DNA of 64,000 nucleotides from Salinibacillus aidingensis (GCF_039522525.1 NZ_BAAADO010000002.1:62001-126000), one strand, 5' to 3'. Shown: positions 45,103-53,639, counted from the first letter of the stretch. Notes: a model not told the origin generated them from the letters alone. Program-made: numbers and translations.

Positions 45103-47310
45103 TTATTCGACAAAATTCGGGTGGTGACAGGCACCTAATAGTCCCATCTCCAGGCACTTATCAACAGATAACTTTTTGGTGAATTTGGGGAAGCGGATTT
45201 CTATAATTTCATCGCTGCAGGACACGATTTCACCCCGGCCAAAGACTCGATGCTTGACCATCATCCCTTCCTGCAAAGCATCCCGCTCTTTTATCGCATT
45301 CGGGTCATAAGGGATTCTGGTCTTTTTGGTGCTTGTCCGGCTTTCCCTCTTCCCTGTCTTCTCATCTTCCTTAATAACCTTGGGTGGATGTACAATCCGC
45401 TCCACATCATGATAGAAGCGTGACGGCCGCGCTTTTTTCCCGTACTTGCGCTGATAGGTAACAAGCTCCAGATGCTGCTCGGCCCGGGTCATGCCAACAT
45501 AAAAAAGCCGGACTGCTTCCTCCAGCGGTTCGTATACCCCATCCTTTGCACTTTCCAGATCAGACTGCGCCGGAATCACACCATCGATCAAATCAATCAT
45601 ATACACCCTTGGAAATTCCAGCCCCTTCGCACTATGAAAGGTAGAAAATGTGACGGCATCCTCACCCTTATTAAACTTTGAGGAAGCCATCAGGGCATCC
45701 AGGTGTTTAATCCGTTTCCCGAAACCCGCCACACTGTCCACTGATTTGGCTATGTCCTCCAAAGTGTTCAGTATATCAAATAGATTTTCCTTATTAAAAC
45801 CGAGCCGCTTACTCATATCCTTCAAGACGTCTTCATACCCAAGCTCTGTACGTATGGAGCGGATCGCCTGTCCTGGATCCATTTGCTTCATTTCACGAAA
45901 AATCTCTTTTCCCTTTTTAATCTTCACCTTCTGAAAATCCTTCAAACGGGTATAACGAATCAGGTTGTCAAACACCGATTCACCATTCTGCATTCTATGA
46001 AGCTGCTCCATATGATTTTTCGATAAATACCAGTTAAACTTTCCATAAACCCTTTCGAAAATATCCGTCCGCCTGGCATCAAAAGCGAGCCGCATAAAAT
46101 TCAGGACATCCTTCACAATCCAATGGGTGAAAAAACGGTTGTCAGGATCCTTCATATAAAAAGGAATTCCGGCCCGGGCAAACGCATCAATCAGAGGAAT
46201 TGAGGATGAATGGTTCCGGTATAATATCGCTGCATCCCGGTAATTTTCAAGCAGAGAAATTTTATCCACCAGATAGCCCGGCTGCTCATGATAATCCCTT
46301 AGCGCAGTCAGCTCAACCTGCTCACGGGAAGGATTTTTCGTGAACATCTGTTTTTCATAGCGATTTTTATTGCGCTTAATGAACCTGTTCGAAACATCTA
46401 CAATCTCTTGGCTGGAGCGGTAATTTTGCTCAAGCTTGAGAATTTTCGCTTCCGGATAAACTCTTTGAAAATCGAGCAGATATTGTGGCTCGGCCGCCCG
46501 CCACATATAAATCGACTGATCATCATCGGCAACAACAAATAAATTTTTGTGCTCCTCCACAAGCTGCTCAATGATGGCATGCTGAACCAGTGACGTATCC
46601 TGACTTTCATCGGTGAGGACATAATCAAATTTTTGCTGATATTTCACCCGCAGCGTCTGGTCTGTTTTCAGCACATCATTCGCCAGGGTAAGCATATCAT
46701 CATAATCAAGAAGCAACTGGTCAGAACGGGATTTTTTAAAGTCCTCGTACTGTTTTAAAATATCTGCGGCTTTAGACACATCACATGTGATGGCCGTCCA
46801 CTTTTCCTCAGGGATCAGGCGGTTTTTAATATAACTGATATAGGTAGTGAGCGCCTCAAGCTGATCTTCCGTTATCGTCTCCTCGTGTACAGACTGATAG
46901 ATTTTCCGCAGAATTTGCTTCTTATTCAGCTCACCCTGCCCTTCAATGAGCTCATACCGGATTCCCTGCCGATTAAAATACTCCCTCACGACCTGAAAAG
47001 CCAAACTATGTATAGTAGAAAAATGTATAGAAGGAAGATTGGGAAAAAACTGCTGAAACCGCTCTTTCATATCATTGGCCGAAGCCTTACTGAATGTAAC
47101 AGCCTTTATTCGGGAAGGATCGGCCTTTTGAACCTCTATTAAATATCCAATTCTCATGATGATCGTTGTCGTTTTACCTGAACCCGGAGACGCCAGCAGC
47201 AGGAGCGGACCCTTTGTATGTAAAACCGCCTGCTTTTGGACCTTATTTAGCACAACCCCCAGTTCGGCACTCTTTCTATCAAAAAAATACGAATCTCTGC
47301 TGTTCATCAT
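45103..47310 (-). CDS. UvrD-like superfamily 1 DNA helicase (YjcD type)
   Basis: A helicase of about 735 residues: Walker A ASPGSGKTTTI, motif II LTDESQDTS, motif III DDDQSIYMWR, motif IV/V regions EQNYRSSQEIV and TFHSAKGLEFPRVY, motif VI FYVGMTRAEQHLEL. It unwinds DNA, probably in repair. Its size resembles B. subtilis YjcD more than PcrA. The start at 47310 (two ATGs) has GAGGAG 5 bases upstream. The last ten residues, GACHHPNFVE, are encoded entirely by a REP-like repeat that also supplies the stop region, so the native C-terminus has been replaced or extended. Confidence 0.92.
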   Translation of the reverse strand: MMNSRDSYFFDRKSAELGVVLNKVQKQAVLHTKGPLLLLASPGSGKTTTIIMRIGYLIEVQKADPSRIKAVTFSKASANDMKERFQQFFPNLPSIHFSTIHSLAFQVVREYFNRQGIRYELIEGQGELNKKQILRKIYQSVHEETITEDQLEALTTYISYIKNRLIPEEKWTAITCDVSKAADILKQYEDFKKSRSDQLLLDYDDMLTLANDVLKTDQTLRVKYQQKFDYVLTDESQDTSLVQHAIIEQLVEEHKNLFVVADDDQSIYMWRAAEPQYLLDFQRVYPEAKILKLEQNYRSSQEIVDVSNRFIKRNKNRYEKQMFTKNPSREQVELTALRDYHEQPGYLVDKISLLENYRDAAILYRNHSSSIPLIDAFARAGIPFYMKDPDNRFFTHWIVKDVLNFMRLAFDARRTDIFERVYGKFNWYLSKNHMEQLHRMQNGESVFDNLIRYTRLKDFQKVKIKKGKEIFREMKQMDPGQAIRSIRTELGYEDVLKDMSKRLGFNKENLFDILNTLEDIAKSVDSVAGFGKRIKHLDALMASSKFNKGEDAVTFSTFHSAKGLEFPRVYMIDLIDGVIPAQSDLESAKDGVYEPLEEAVRLFYVGMTRAEQHLELVTYQRKYGKKARPSRFYHDVERIVHPPKVIKEDEKTGKRESRTSTKKTRIPYDPNAIKERDALQEGMMVKHRVFGRGEIVSCSDEIIEIRFPKFTKKLSVDKCLEMGLLGACHHPNFVE
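45105..45135. repeat. REP-like repeat, type 1, inside the helicase 3' end
   Basis: Perfect forward copy; read on the minus strand it is in frame with the helicase gene and encodes its final residues. Confidence 0.92.
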
Positions 47311-47394
47311 ACGAACTCCTCTATGCATCTACCGCGTTTATTCCTTATTAATCGTATCATAGAGGAACGAATGTGGATATATGGGAAATGTTTC

Positions 47395-47440
47395 ATTCGA
47401 CAAAATTCGGGTGGTGACAGGCACCACCCGGTCAGGCACC
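47395..47440. repeat. REP-like repeat, type 1, with full palindrome and partial duplication
   Basis: Perfect forward copy extended so that CGGGTGGTG and CACCACCCG form a 9-bp stem around ACAGG. A 15-base piece, CAGGCACCACCCGGT, is duplicated in tandem after it. It lies between the helicase start and the TerC stop. Confidence 0.9.
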
Positions 47441-47447
47441 ACCCGGT

Positions 47448-48185
47448 CTATTCCTTTCGCCCGGAAAGGAACCACCCTCCAATTGCAGTGGATAGTAAAA
47501 CCGACCAGAAAACAGCCGTCCAGGTAATACCATGAGGAAACTCGTGCGGTAATACTCCGACATCCTCATGAGCCAATGTAATGACCGCAAGCTTCACCCC
47601 CACCCAGGCAACGATAAGATAAGCGGTAGTTTCCAATCCCGGCCGGTCGTTTAGCAATCTGACAAACCATGTTGCTGCATATTTTATCAGAATAAGTCCT
47701 GCAATCCCCGCGAACACAACAATGGCAAACTTTGCTCCATCCATTCCACCAAATGCCGGCAGCGGCGTTTCCGGCAGTGCGATGGCAAGGGCAACCGCTG
47801 CTAAAATCGAATCTATGGCAAAAGCCACGTCTGCAAGGCCAAGCTTGGCAACTGTTGGCCAAAAGCCTGACCCCTTCGAAAGTACTGTGTTCTCATCGTC
47901 CTCCTTATTCGACCCCAGCACATGCTTCATCCCTAAATAAATCAAGTAAGCAGCACCGATTGCCTGAACCTGCCAAACATTAGCAAGAAATGAAATGGCA
48001 AAAATAGCCGAAAATCTAAAAATAAAAGCTAACATAACGCCATAATTAATGGCCCGGTTTTTTTGATCACCAGGTAAATGTTTTGCGATAATGGCCAATA
48101 CAAGCGCATTATCAGCTGATAGCAGTCCTTCCAGACCAATCAGCACAAGTAATGTCCATCCGTATTCAATCCAGATTGATTCCAA
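47448..48185 (-). CDS. TerC-family membrane protein (YkoY/YceF-like)
   Basis: A protein of about 245 residues with seven hydrophobic segments; metal-site motifs GLEGLLSADNALVLA and LGLADVAFAIDSILAA are typical of TerC proteins that export manganese or load metals onto secreted enzymes. The start is TTG at 48185, with AGGAG 8 bases upstream. The leader contains a yybP-ykoY riboswitch, which links the gene to manganese homeostasis. Confidence 0.92.
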   Translation of the reverse strand: MESIWIEYGWTLLVLIGLEGLLSADNALVLAIIAKHLPGDQKNRAINYGVMLAFIFRFSAIFAISFLANVWQVQAIGAAYLIYLGMKHVLGSNKEDDENTVLSKGSGFWPTVAKLGLADVAFAIDSILAAVALAIALPETPLPAFGGMDGAKFAIVVFAGIAGLILIKYAATWFVRLLNDRPGLETTAYLIVAWVGVKLAVITLAHEDVGVLPHEFPHGITWTAVFWSVLLSTAIGGWFLSGRKE

Positions 48186-48225
48186 TGTCCTTTCTCCTCT
48201 CACAATTTCATGTTGGTATTTGCAT

Positions 48226-48340
48226 AAAAAAGAGACCCCTGCACTAAAGCAAAGGTCTTGCTAACAATGGTTAGGTCGCCAATAATGCCGAGAGTCGACT
48301 CTGTTTTGACGATCATTACTGTTAAAGCTACTCCCCTTAA
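48226..48340 (-). promoter_or_regulatory. yybP-ykoY manganese riboswitch with terminator
   Basis: On the minus strand the leader holds AAGGGGAGTAGC (48340-48327), followed by TCGTCAAAACAGAG and CTCGGCATTATTGGCGACC, the conserved blocks of the yybP-ykoY element. It then folds AGACCTTTGC with GCAGGGGTCT into a 10-bp stem followed by CTTTTTT, a terminator. Known elements of this class bind Mn2+ and turn genes on when manganese is high. It lies about 40 bases before the terC start. Confidence 0.88.
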
Positions 48341-48385
48341 TTTCATATGAAAATTATATCAATAAAACAAAAACCTGTACATGAA

Positions 48386-48416
48386 ATTCGACAAAATTCG
48401 GGTGGTGACAGGCACC
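48386..48416. repeat. REP-like repeat, type 1, forward
   Basis: Perfect copy upstream of the ParB-like gene, in direct orientation with the copy at 49368. Confidence 0.92.
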
Positions 48417-48479
48417 TGAATAGGACAAAATCCCCTCCACATATACTCTAACAACAAATACATGCGGGGTGATTTTTTC

Positions 48480-49361
48480 ATGAGACATGTAAAACTGACT
48501 TATGATAGACTGGTGGCCTTTTACATGGAGGAGGTTGACCGTCAAACAGCTTTTCGCTATACCTCAAAAATGCGGAATGCCGTCAACCCTTACATAATTG
48601 TCGAAAAACGAATGGATCATAAATATAACGTGATTAGTGGATTTTCATATGTTTCGGCGATGAAGCAGCTGCGGAGAAAATCCCCTCTCCTCTGTTATGT
48701 GGTGGGACCTTTTAAATCAGAAAAGGAACGAAAGGTATCCATGCTCAAGCATTGTGTAGAGAGAAACGAGAACATAAACTACGTGGAACTCCTTTATTAT
48801 GAGTTAATCCGTGAGTGGAAAATGAACCCTCGCTCTATTGAGAAGATTCTGGGCAAGGCCTTTTTTGAAAAACGAAGCCAGCCACTTCAGCTGTGGCTAT
48901 CAGGTTCCAGACACGAACATTCCAGGATACAAATGAAACATGAAACCAGGACGTGTATGCTGTATATAAGTCCCAGCCTAAACCACCGCCACCGTCTGTC
49001 CAATTGCAACCAGCTCATCCCGTCCTCTTACCAAGAGAAAGCAGAGCAACTAGGAATTAAGCCTTTCATCCAGGCCATTTTCCTGAACAATTTGTACAGC
49101 TTTAAGGAAAAGTGCCTTCTCGCAGAAATTTTCCTTTCTGAGGGAACAGAATTAAACAGCAGCCATCTCTTTTTATTCCGGAGATACAGAGAAAAATATC
49201 CTCTGTTTGAAGACTTTTATGAGGCAAAAAAGCAGGTCCGGCAAGCCCTGAATCCACAAGAGCCCATGGAGGAATACTGGTCCTCTATCCCTCACCCGAA
49301 AACTCTGGAGGAATACCTATTGGATTACGAGATTTATAATCTGTATTCACAAATGTACTGA
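48480..49361 (+). CDS. Orphan ParB-like protein of unknown function
   Basis: A 293-residue protein. The first 115 residues look like a ParB/sulfiredoxin-type domain followed by a ParB-like helical part: YNVISGFSYVSAMKQL, LCYVVGPFKSEKERKVSML and ELIREWKMNPRSIEKILGKA. The rest is basic and helical with no recognised motif. There is no parA and no origin nearby. GGGGTG lies 8-9 bases before the ATG at 48480. It is bounded by direct REP-like repeats and converges on the RAYT gene, whose last codons it overlaps by 15 bases. A link with the repeat/transposase system is speculative. Confidence 0.6.
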   Translation: MRHVKLTYDRLVAFYMEEVDRQTAFRYTSKMRNAVNPYIIVEKRMDHKYNVISGFSYVSAMKQLRRKSPLLCYVVGPFKSEKERKVSMLKHCVERNENINYVELLYYELIREWKMNPRSIEKILGKAFFEKRSQPLQLWLSGSRHEHSRIQMKHETRTCMLYISPSLNHRHRLSNCNQLIPSSYQEKAEQLGIKPFIQAIFLNNLYSFKEKCLLAEIFLSEGTELNSSHLFLFRRYREKYPLFEDFYEAKKQVRQALNPQEPMEEYWSSIPHPKTLEEYLLDYEIYNLYSQMY

Positions 49362-49940
49362 TGTTCGATTCGACAAAATTCGACCGGATTCGGGTGGTGA
49401 CAGGCACCAGCTGCGGTATTTTTTCCCCTTTTCGTCCTTGGTTCCGGAAAAATGGTCTAACAGCACGTCCATATTCATATACGGTGGTCGTTCCTCCTGA
49501 TTACCGCAAAAATACTGCAGGCTGCTCCACGCATAATCCTGGGGTCTGGAAACAATATTTGCTTCAAGTGGATTCAGGTGGATGTAGCGACTCGTCTCAA
49601 GCATACTCTCCTCATTGGCAATCAATCGATCAAAATAACGCTTTTCAAACACATGGCCCGTGAGCTTATACTTATAATTGAAGTAATCCGCATAACGCTT
49701 GTTCACCCGGGCCATCACCTTTGAGATTTCCTGCTCCTGTGAACGAAGCTGAAGGTGAACGTGGTTGGTCATCAAACAATAGGAAGCCACCTCAAACGGA
49801 CATTTTCGATACACATGCTCCAATATATAAAGGAATGTCAAAAAATCCTCCTGCTCCAGAAAGAGATCCTCACGACGGTTCCCGCGACAAACAATATGAT
49901 AAAAATATCCAGGCTCCCAAATCCGCTTTTTTCTCCCCAT
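49347..49940 (-). CDS. REP-associated tyrosine transposase (RAYT, TnpA_REP)
   Basis: A 197-residue IS200-like Y1 transposase of the RAYT class: N-terminal GYFYHIVCRGNRREDLF, the HUH motif as HVH in MTNHVHLQL (residues 60-62), and a candidate nucleophile tyrosine (83 or 86) in VNKRYADYFNYKY, followed by GHVFEKRYF and RYIHLNPLEA. RAYTs cut and join REP-type hairpins as single strands. It occurs once here and is not bounded by IS ends. Its last 15 or so codons (WCLSPPESGRI and beyond) come from a REP-like repeat. The start at 49940 or 49943 follows GAGGTG, which is buried in a hairpin. Confidence 0.92.
   Translation of the reverse strand: MGRKKRIWEPGYFYHIVCRGNRREDLFLEQEDFLTFLYILEHVYRKCPFEVASYCLMTNHVHLQLRSQEQEISKVMARVNKRYADYFNYKYKLTGHVFEKRYFDRLIANEESMLETSRYIHLNPLEANIVSRPQDYAWSSLQYFCGNQEERPPYMNMDVLLDHFSGTKDEKGKKYRSWCLSPPESGRILSNRTSVHL
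49368..49408. repeat. REP-like repeat with 10-base insertion, inside the RAYT 3' end
   Basis: Forward type 1 copy with GACCGGATTC inserted between arm and core; read on the minus strand it codes for the transposase tail. Confidence 0.88.
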
Positions 49941-49948
49941 CATGCTCA

Positions 49949-50001
49949 CCTCACACTATTTTTATTCCTCAGGCGAAACCTGTCTGCGCCTGAGTGTGAG
50001 G
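49949..50001 (-). promoter_or_regulatory. Leader hairpin occluding the RAYT ribosome site
   Basis: CCTCACACT (49949-49957) pairs with AGTGTGAGG (49993-50001), enclosing an inner CAGGCG/CGCCTG stem. On the mRNA the AGTGTGAGG arm containing the ribosome site is sequestered. A minus-10 TATACT lies at 50009-50004, so transcripts would start with this structure. IS200 tnpA is known to be silenced by a similar leader hairpin. Confidence 0.7.
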
Positions 50002-50151
50002 TTAGTATACTCCTTGCTGCAAAACCGTGCACATCAGGGAAAATTAAATACAGATACACTGAGTAATGAAAATCCAAAAGGTATGTAGAGGAAAATGAGA
50101 TTTTTTGGGTTTCATTCAGGTGGAAGGATGAATTTATATATATTTCGGGGT

Positions 50152-50197
50152 GGTGCCTGTCACGCCCCGAATAATCTTGTTTCACAAAATGTTTCAC
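50152..50197. repeat. REP-like repeat, type 2, reverse
   Basis: The core reads GGTGCCTGTCACGCCCCG, preceded by CGGGGT, which can pair with GCCCCG to lengthen the hairpin, then ends with the two GTTTCAC words. It lies upstream of the RAYT gene. Confidence 0.9.
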
Positions 50198-50233
50198 ACA
50201 AAAATAATAAAAAATCTGGCCTGGCAGGCTCGC

Positions 50234-50395
50234 TCAATGTCTTTTTATAGATATTTTATAATTCTTCAACGACCTCCCCATCGCCTGAATGTTTTCGGGT
50301 AAATAATCAATACGGTATGCAATCATCAATCGATCATTCCTGTTTTTTTCATCAGGTTTATCAGAAGCCTTCAGTAAAAGAGTTGAGTTACTCAT
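50234..50395 (-). CDS. Possible small protein or remnant, 53 residues
   Basis: The frame starts MSNSTLLLKASDK and contains RLMIAYRIDYLPENIQAMG, which looks like natural protein. No good ribosome site precedes the ATG, so it may be the tail of a lost gene. No family is recognised. The rest of 50396-50681 has no gene; a TTGACA at 50539-50544 has no convincing minus-10 partner. Confidence 0.3.
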   Translation of the reverse strand: MSNSTLLLKASDKPDEKNRNDRLMIAYRIDYLPENIQAMGRSLKNYKISIKRH

Positions 50396-50681
50396 TTCCA
50401 GATCCGCGAACTCACAAGCTCAACTAAGAAGAGCAGACCAATATTGACGCAACTTCCCCGATAACGTACAATTTATTTTAGTTATTTTGTTCAAAACATA
50501 TTAAATAAATTAAACTTAACAATCATATAGCACCAGGTTTGACACAAGTTCAGTCCAATAGGGTTCAAAAAGTTAAAAAATCACAAGATATTCTCATTAA
50601 TGCCATTGCCAGACAAAGGTTATCTATGGTGTTACACCTTTGAATATTTTCCTGCAAAACGTTAAGAGGAGGACGATTACA

Positions 50682-51335
50682 GTGGAGAAAACAAACACAG
50701 CACTAGTCTTAATTGATATACAAAAAGAGAGTGAATTCGGCATCCAGGGGGTTGAGCAAGCCGTTCAAAACGCTGAATTATTAATTGCGGAATGCCGGAA
50801 ACAGGGCATTCCAATCATTTATACCCGCCAAATTAACCGTGAAGATACGATTGGTCTTTCAAATCATGAGCCATTGAAGGAAGATGGAACACCGGTCTTT
50901 TATCATGATGGAACAGATGCTGTTGAAATTTTGGATAAAATAAAACCCAAAGAACATGATATTGTGGTTGATAAATACCGATGGAGCAGTTTTTATGGTA
51001 CCAACCTGGATCTGATTCTCAGGAATATGGGAGTTAAGAATTTGCTGATGGGTGGCTTTGTAACAGACGGATGTTTAATGACATCTGTGTTTGATGCATA
51101 CTTTCGTGACTACCAGGTACATCTGGTGAAGGATATGTGCGGTGCCACTAACGAAGGGGCCCATATGGCTTCTATTCTAATGATCGCCAACTGGGTATAC
51201 GACGTGGAGATTTATAATACCGATGAACTCATTAAAAAATTAACCGGTAATTCATACAGAAGCTGGAAATCCGCCTATCCGGATCAGCTCCAATTCACAC
51301 CAGAAAACCTGCGCCGTGTGTTCAGTGAGCTTTAG
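50682..51335 (+). CDS. Isochorismatase-family cysteine hydrolase
   Basis: A 217-residue protein with the catalytic triad of the family: aspartate in LVLIDIQ, lysine in VVDKYRWSSF and cysteine in VTDGCLMTSVFDA, and the cis-peptide region before it. The family hydrolyses isochorismate, amides such as nicotinamide, or carbamoyl compounds; the substrate here is unknown. GTG at 50682 with AGGAGG 8 bases upstream is the start. It stands alone. Confidence 0.88.
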   Translation: MEKTNTALVLIDIQKESEFGIQGVEQAVQNAELLIAECRKQGIPIIYTRQINREDTIGLSNHEPLKEDGTPVFYHDGTDAVEILDKIKPKEHDIVVDKYRWSSFYGTNLDLILRNMGVKNLLMGGFVTDGCLMTSVFDAYFRDYQVHLVKDMCGATNEGAHMASILMIANWVYDVEIYNTDELIKKLTGNSYRSWKSAYPDQLQFTPENLRRVFSEL

Positions 51336-51339
51336 GTCG

Positions 51340-51435
51340 GGGATGGTGCCTTCGGGGGTGGTATCTCCACGGCTGGTGCCTCCGCAGCTGGTGCCTGTCA
51401 CGCCCCGAATAATCTTGTTTCACAGAATGTTTCAC
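51340..51435. repeat. REP-like repeat, type 2, reverse, with partial outer-end duplications
   Basis: A complete reverse type 2 copy (51390-51435) is preceded by two extra GGTGCCT starts separated by short GC-rich words, as if the outer end had been copied repeatedly. The following 51436-51703 shows several GAAGGAC/GTCCTTCA words but no gene. Confidence 0.82.
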
Positions 51436-51703
51436 GCTTTATATAATTCAAGTTTAAACCTATGGCCCCGATGAAGCACAGAAAAACATAGGAATTGCAA
51501 GAATGGTGTCCCTCATTGCATTCATGAAGGACGCTTCACCTTTTAAACAACACCGAGTGGTCCTTCATAACGATGATGAAGGCCAATCCAGCTCTAAAAA
51601 CGAGCCGAAGTGTCCTTCACTACATCAGAAAGCAACCATTTGATTGACAGTCCATCAACCGGGAATATTTACAAATCCCTTACGACCGTCAACCCACATA
51701 AAA

Positions 51704-51730
51704 AGACCGGGCATTTTATGTACCCGGTCT
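51704..51730 (-). terminator. Terminator of the lactonase gene
   Basis: AGACCGGG and CCCGGTCT form an 8-bp stem with an 11-base loop, followed on the minus strand by TTTTTATG. Confidence 0.82.
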
Positions 51731-51766
51731 ATCCATACTGGAGAAATATGAAAAAGCATCTCCCCA

Positions 51767-52807
51767 TTAATTTAAGAACTTCACACACACAGCCTCTGGC
51801 GCATGTACATCCTTCTGCAACAAGGTGAGCGTTCCTTGCTGTTGATTTCTTTCAAACAAGGCAAGGGTTCCTGTTTCCTGATTGGCAGCTACGATAAACT
51901 GTTCTGTTGGATCCAGTACAAAATCCCTTGGCCAGTCCCCTTCTGTATGGGTCCATTCGATAAATTCCAGCTTGTTATCCGCTTTTACACGATAAATGGC
52001 AATCGAGTTGTGCCCCCTGTTGCCAGCATAAACAAACTTCCCATCCGAAGAAAGATGAATCGCACTGCCCTGACTATTTTCCGTGAAATCCTCTGGAAGG
52101 GTAGATATATATTGAACGTCCTCAAAGGTCCCTTCCTCCTCATCATATTTAAGCACAATAACTTCATTACTGAGTTCCGTCATCACGTATGCATACGGAG
52201 CATTCGGATGAAAAGCAATATGACGGGGGCCGCTTCCAGGTTTCACGGATCGCACGCTTACTTCACGCAAAACATCTCCATCCGGCTGATAAGTTGTTAT
52301 CCTGTCACTTCCTAAATCGATGACAACTACATATCGTTCATCTGGTGTGAAGCCTGCAAAGTGAAGGTGCGGTTTCTCCTGTCGCTCATGGGGGCCACTT
52401 CCCTCATGCTCAACGGATTTTGGTGGCTGAATCGACCCATCCTCCTTCGTTAGAAAAGCCTCTGCCTGCTTCGTATGAAAATTAGCCGAGACAACTAAGC
52501 TGTTTCTGCTGTTGACACTCACATGACAGGGAGCCGAGCCGTCTGTAACCTGTCTGTTTAATTTTTCTAAATCACCGGATTCACCGGTAATTTTAAAAGC
52601 AGCGATACCACCCTGGTCCCCTTCCTTAGAGACCGCATAAAGATATTCATTTTTCTTGCTAACCGTTAAGTATGTAGGGTTATCCAGGTGAGCCGCAACC
52701 TCTACATTCGTAATCTGTTTCTTTTCCGTATCCAACGTAAAACGATAAACGCCCTCGCTATTCTTTTTTGTATATGTTCCAATATAACCTGTGAATTGTC
52801 TTGCCAT
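51767..52807 (-). CDS. pgl: Lactonase family protein (6-phosphogluconolactonase type)
   Basis: A 346-residue seven-bladed beta-propeller protein of the YbhE/YkgB family: opening GYIGTYTKKNSEGVYRF, then GDQGGIAAFKI, HLHFAGFTPDERYVVVIDLG and GPRHIAFHPNAPYAYV repeats. It hydrolyses 6-phosphogluconolactone in the pentose phosphate pathway. No pentose phosphate neighbour is present. The ATG at 52807 follows AGAGAGGATCC. Confidence 0.88.
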   Translation of the reverse strand: MARQFTGYIGTYTKKNSEGVYRFTLDTEKKQITNVEVAAHLDNPTYLTVSKKNEYLYAVSKEGDQGGIAAFKITGESGDLEKLNRQVTDGSAPCHVSVNSRNSLVVSANFHTKQAEAFLTKEDGSIQPPKSVEHEGSGPHERQEKPHLHFAGFTPDERYVVVIDLGSDRITTYQPDGDVLREVSVRSVKPGSGPRHIAFHPNAPYAYVMTELSNEVIVLKYDEEEGTFEDVQYISTLPEDFTENSQGSAIHLSSDGKFVYAGNRGHNSIAIYRVKADNKLEFIEWTHTEGDWPRDFVLDPTEQFIVAANQETGTLALFERNQQQGTLTLLQKDVHAPEAVCVKFLN

Positions 52808-53030
52808 AATCCAGGATCCTCTCTTTGTTGTAAAATTTTATCTCCTTTTATAATAGCAAATGCTGTAGTGGGAAGAAAAGAAGGTGCCTATTCATCTCCT
52901 ATACCAATCTCGTTCTATTGTTCCCCCCATCTGCACAATCTCTTCACATATAATAAAAAAGGAAATTCTCCCTATTGGAAACTTATAAACTCCTTCTCCT
53001 TTATTTTAATGACTTCATGTCTAAAAGAGC

Positions 53031-53057
53031 TGGGACAATGAACCTGTCCCCATGTCC
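53031..53057. repeat. GGGACA hairpin repeat
   Basis: The word TGGGACAATGAACCTGTCCC, then CATGTCC, matches 57002-57028 with few changes and can fold GGGACA with TGTCCC. It is a separate short repeat family. The rest of 52808-53122 has no gene. Confidence 0.65.
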
Positions 53058-53122
53058 CACCACCTCCCGAGCACTTAAAATTTCACAAACAAATCCGATA
53101 TAAATATAGTGGCTTCTCAAAA

Positions 53123-53153
53123 ATTCGACAAAATTCGGGTGGTGACAGGCACC
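53123..53153. repeat. REP-like repeat, type 1, forward
   Basis: Perfect copy in the leader of the STAS gene; its core ends four bases before AAGGAGG. Confidence 0.92.
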
Positions 53154-53169
53154 AAAAAGGAGGTTCAGC

Positions 53170-53511
53170 ATGAAAAAGTATGATATTCAGGTTCAGCATG
53201 AGAAAAAGACGATTGATATGGTGGTTCGTGGCAGTTTCTCGGAGCAGGATGTGCAAAATTTTATGAGGGATTATCAAAATGCGGTATCGAGTATTAAGGC
53301 TGGAGAGTATACGTTAGAAATCGATTGTACCAATTTGGATATTTTGACACAGGATATGGTTCCGCAAATGGAAGCTTCCTTGAATATGTATAAGGAGTCC
53401 GGTTTTCATACGGTCCAGCTTAATATCCGGAATAATGCCGTTCTGAAGCTGCAACTGCACAGATTAGCACGCAGCATTGGCCTTAAAAACGCTAAGACCG
53501 TAGACGTTTAA
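53170..53511 (+). CDS. STAS-like domain protein
   Basis: A 113-residue protein whose pattern of strands and helices (TIDMVVRGSFSEQDVQNFM, YTLEIDCTNLDILTQDMV) suggests a STAS/anti-sigma-antagonist-like fold; the phosphorylatable serine of SpoIIAA is not evident. AAGGAGG precedes the ATG. It is followed in the same direction by the KAS III-like gene, 128 bases on. Confidence 0.6.
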   Translation: MKKYDIQVQHEKKTIDMVVRGSFSEQDVQNFMRDYQNAVSSIKAGEYTLEIDCTNLDILTQDMVPQMEASLNMYKESGFHTVQLNIRNNAVLKLQLHRLARSIGLKNAKTVDV

Positions 53512-53639
53512 ACAAACAGGAGAATCACATTGATGTCTTTGAGTATGCAGTCATTTATCCACATCATCCCATTACATTTACACAAATGATTGCATGCCAA
53601 AAGAAACGATTTTATTAGAAAAAGGAGATTCAAATCAGA

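Noticed and set aside
48480..49361. A chromosome or plasmid partition ParB with parS
   Set aside because: No ParA gene, no parS-like palindrome and no replication gene lie nearby; only the N-terminal part resembles ParB.
49347..50197. A complete IS200 insertion sequence
   Set aside because: The protein is of the RAYT class, no second copy is visible, and no matching left/right IS ends flank it; only REP-like copies do.
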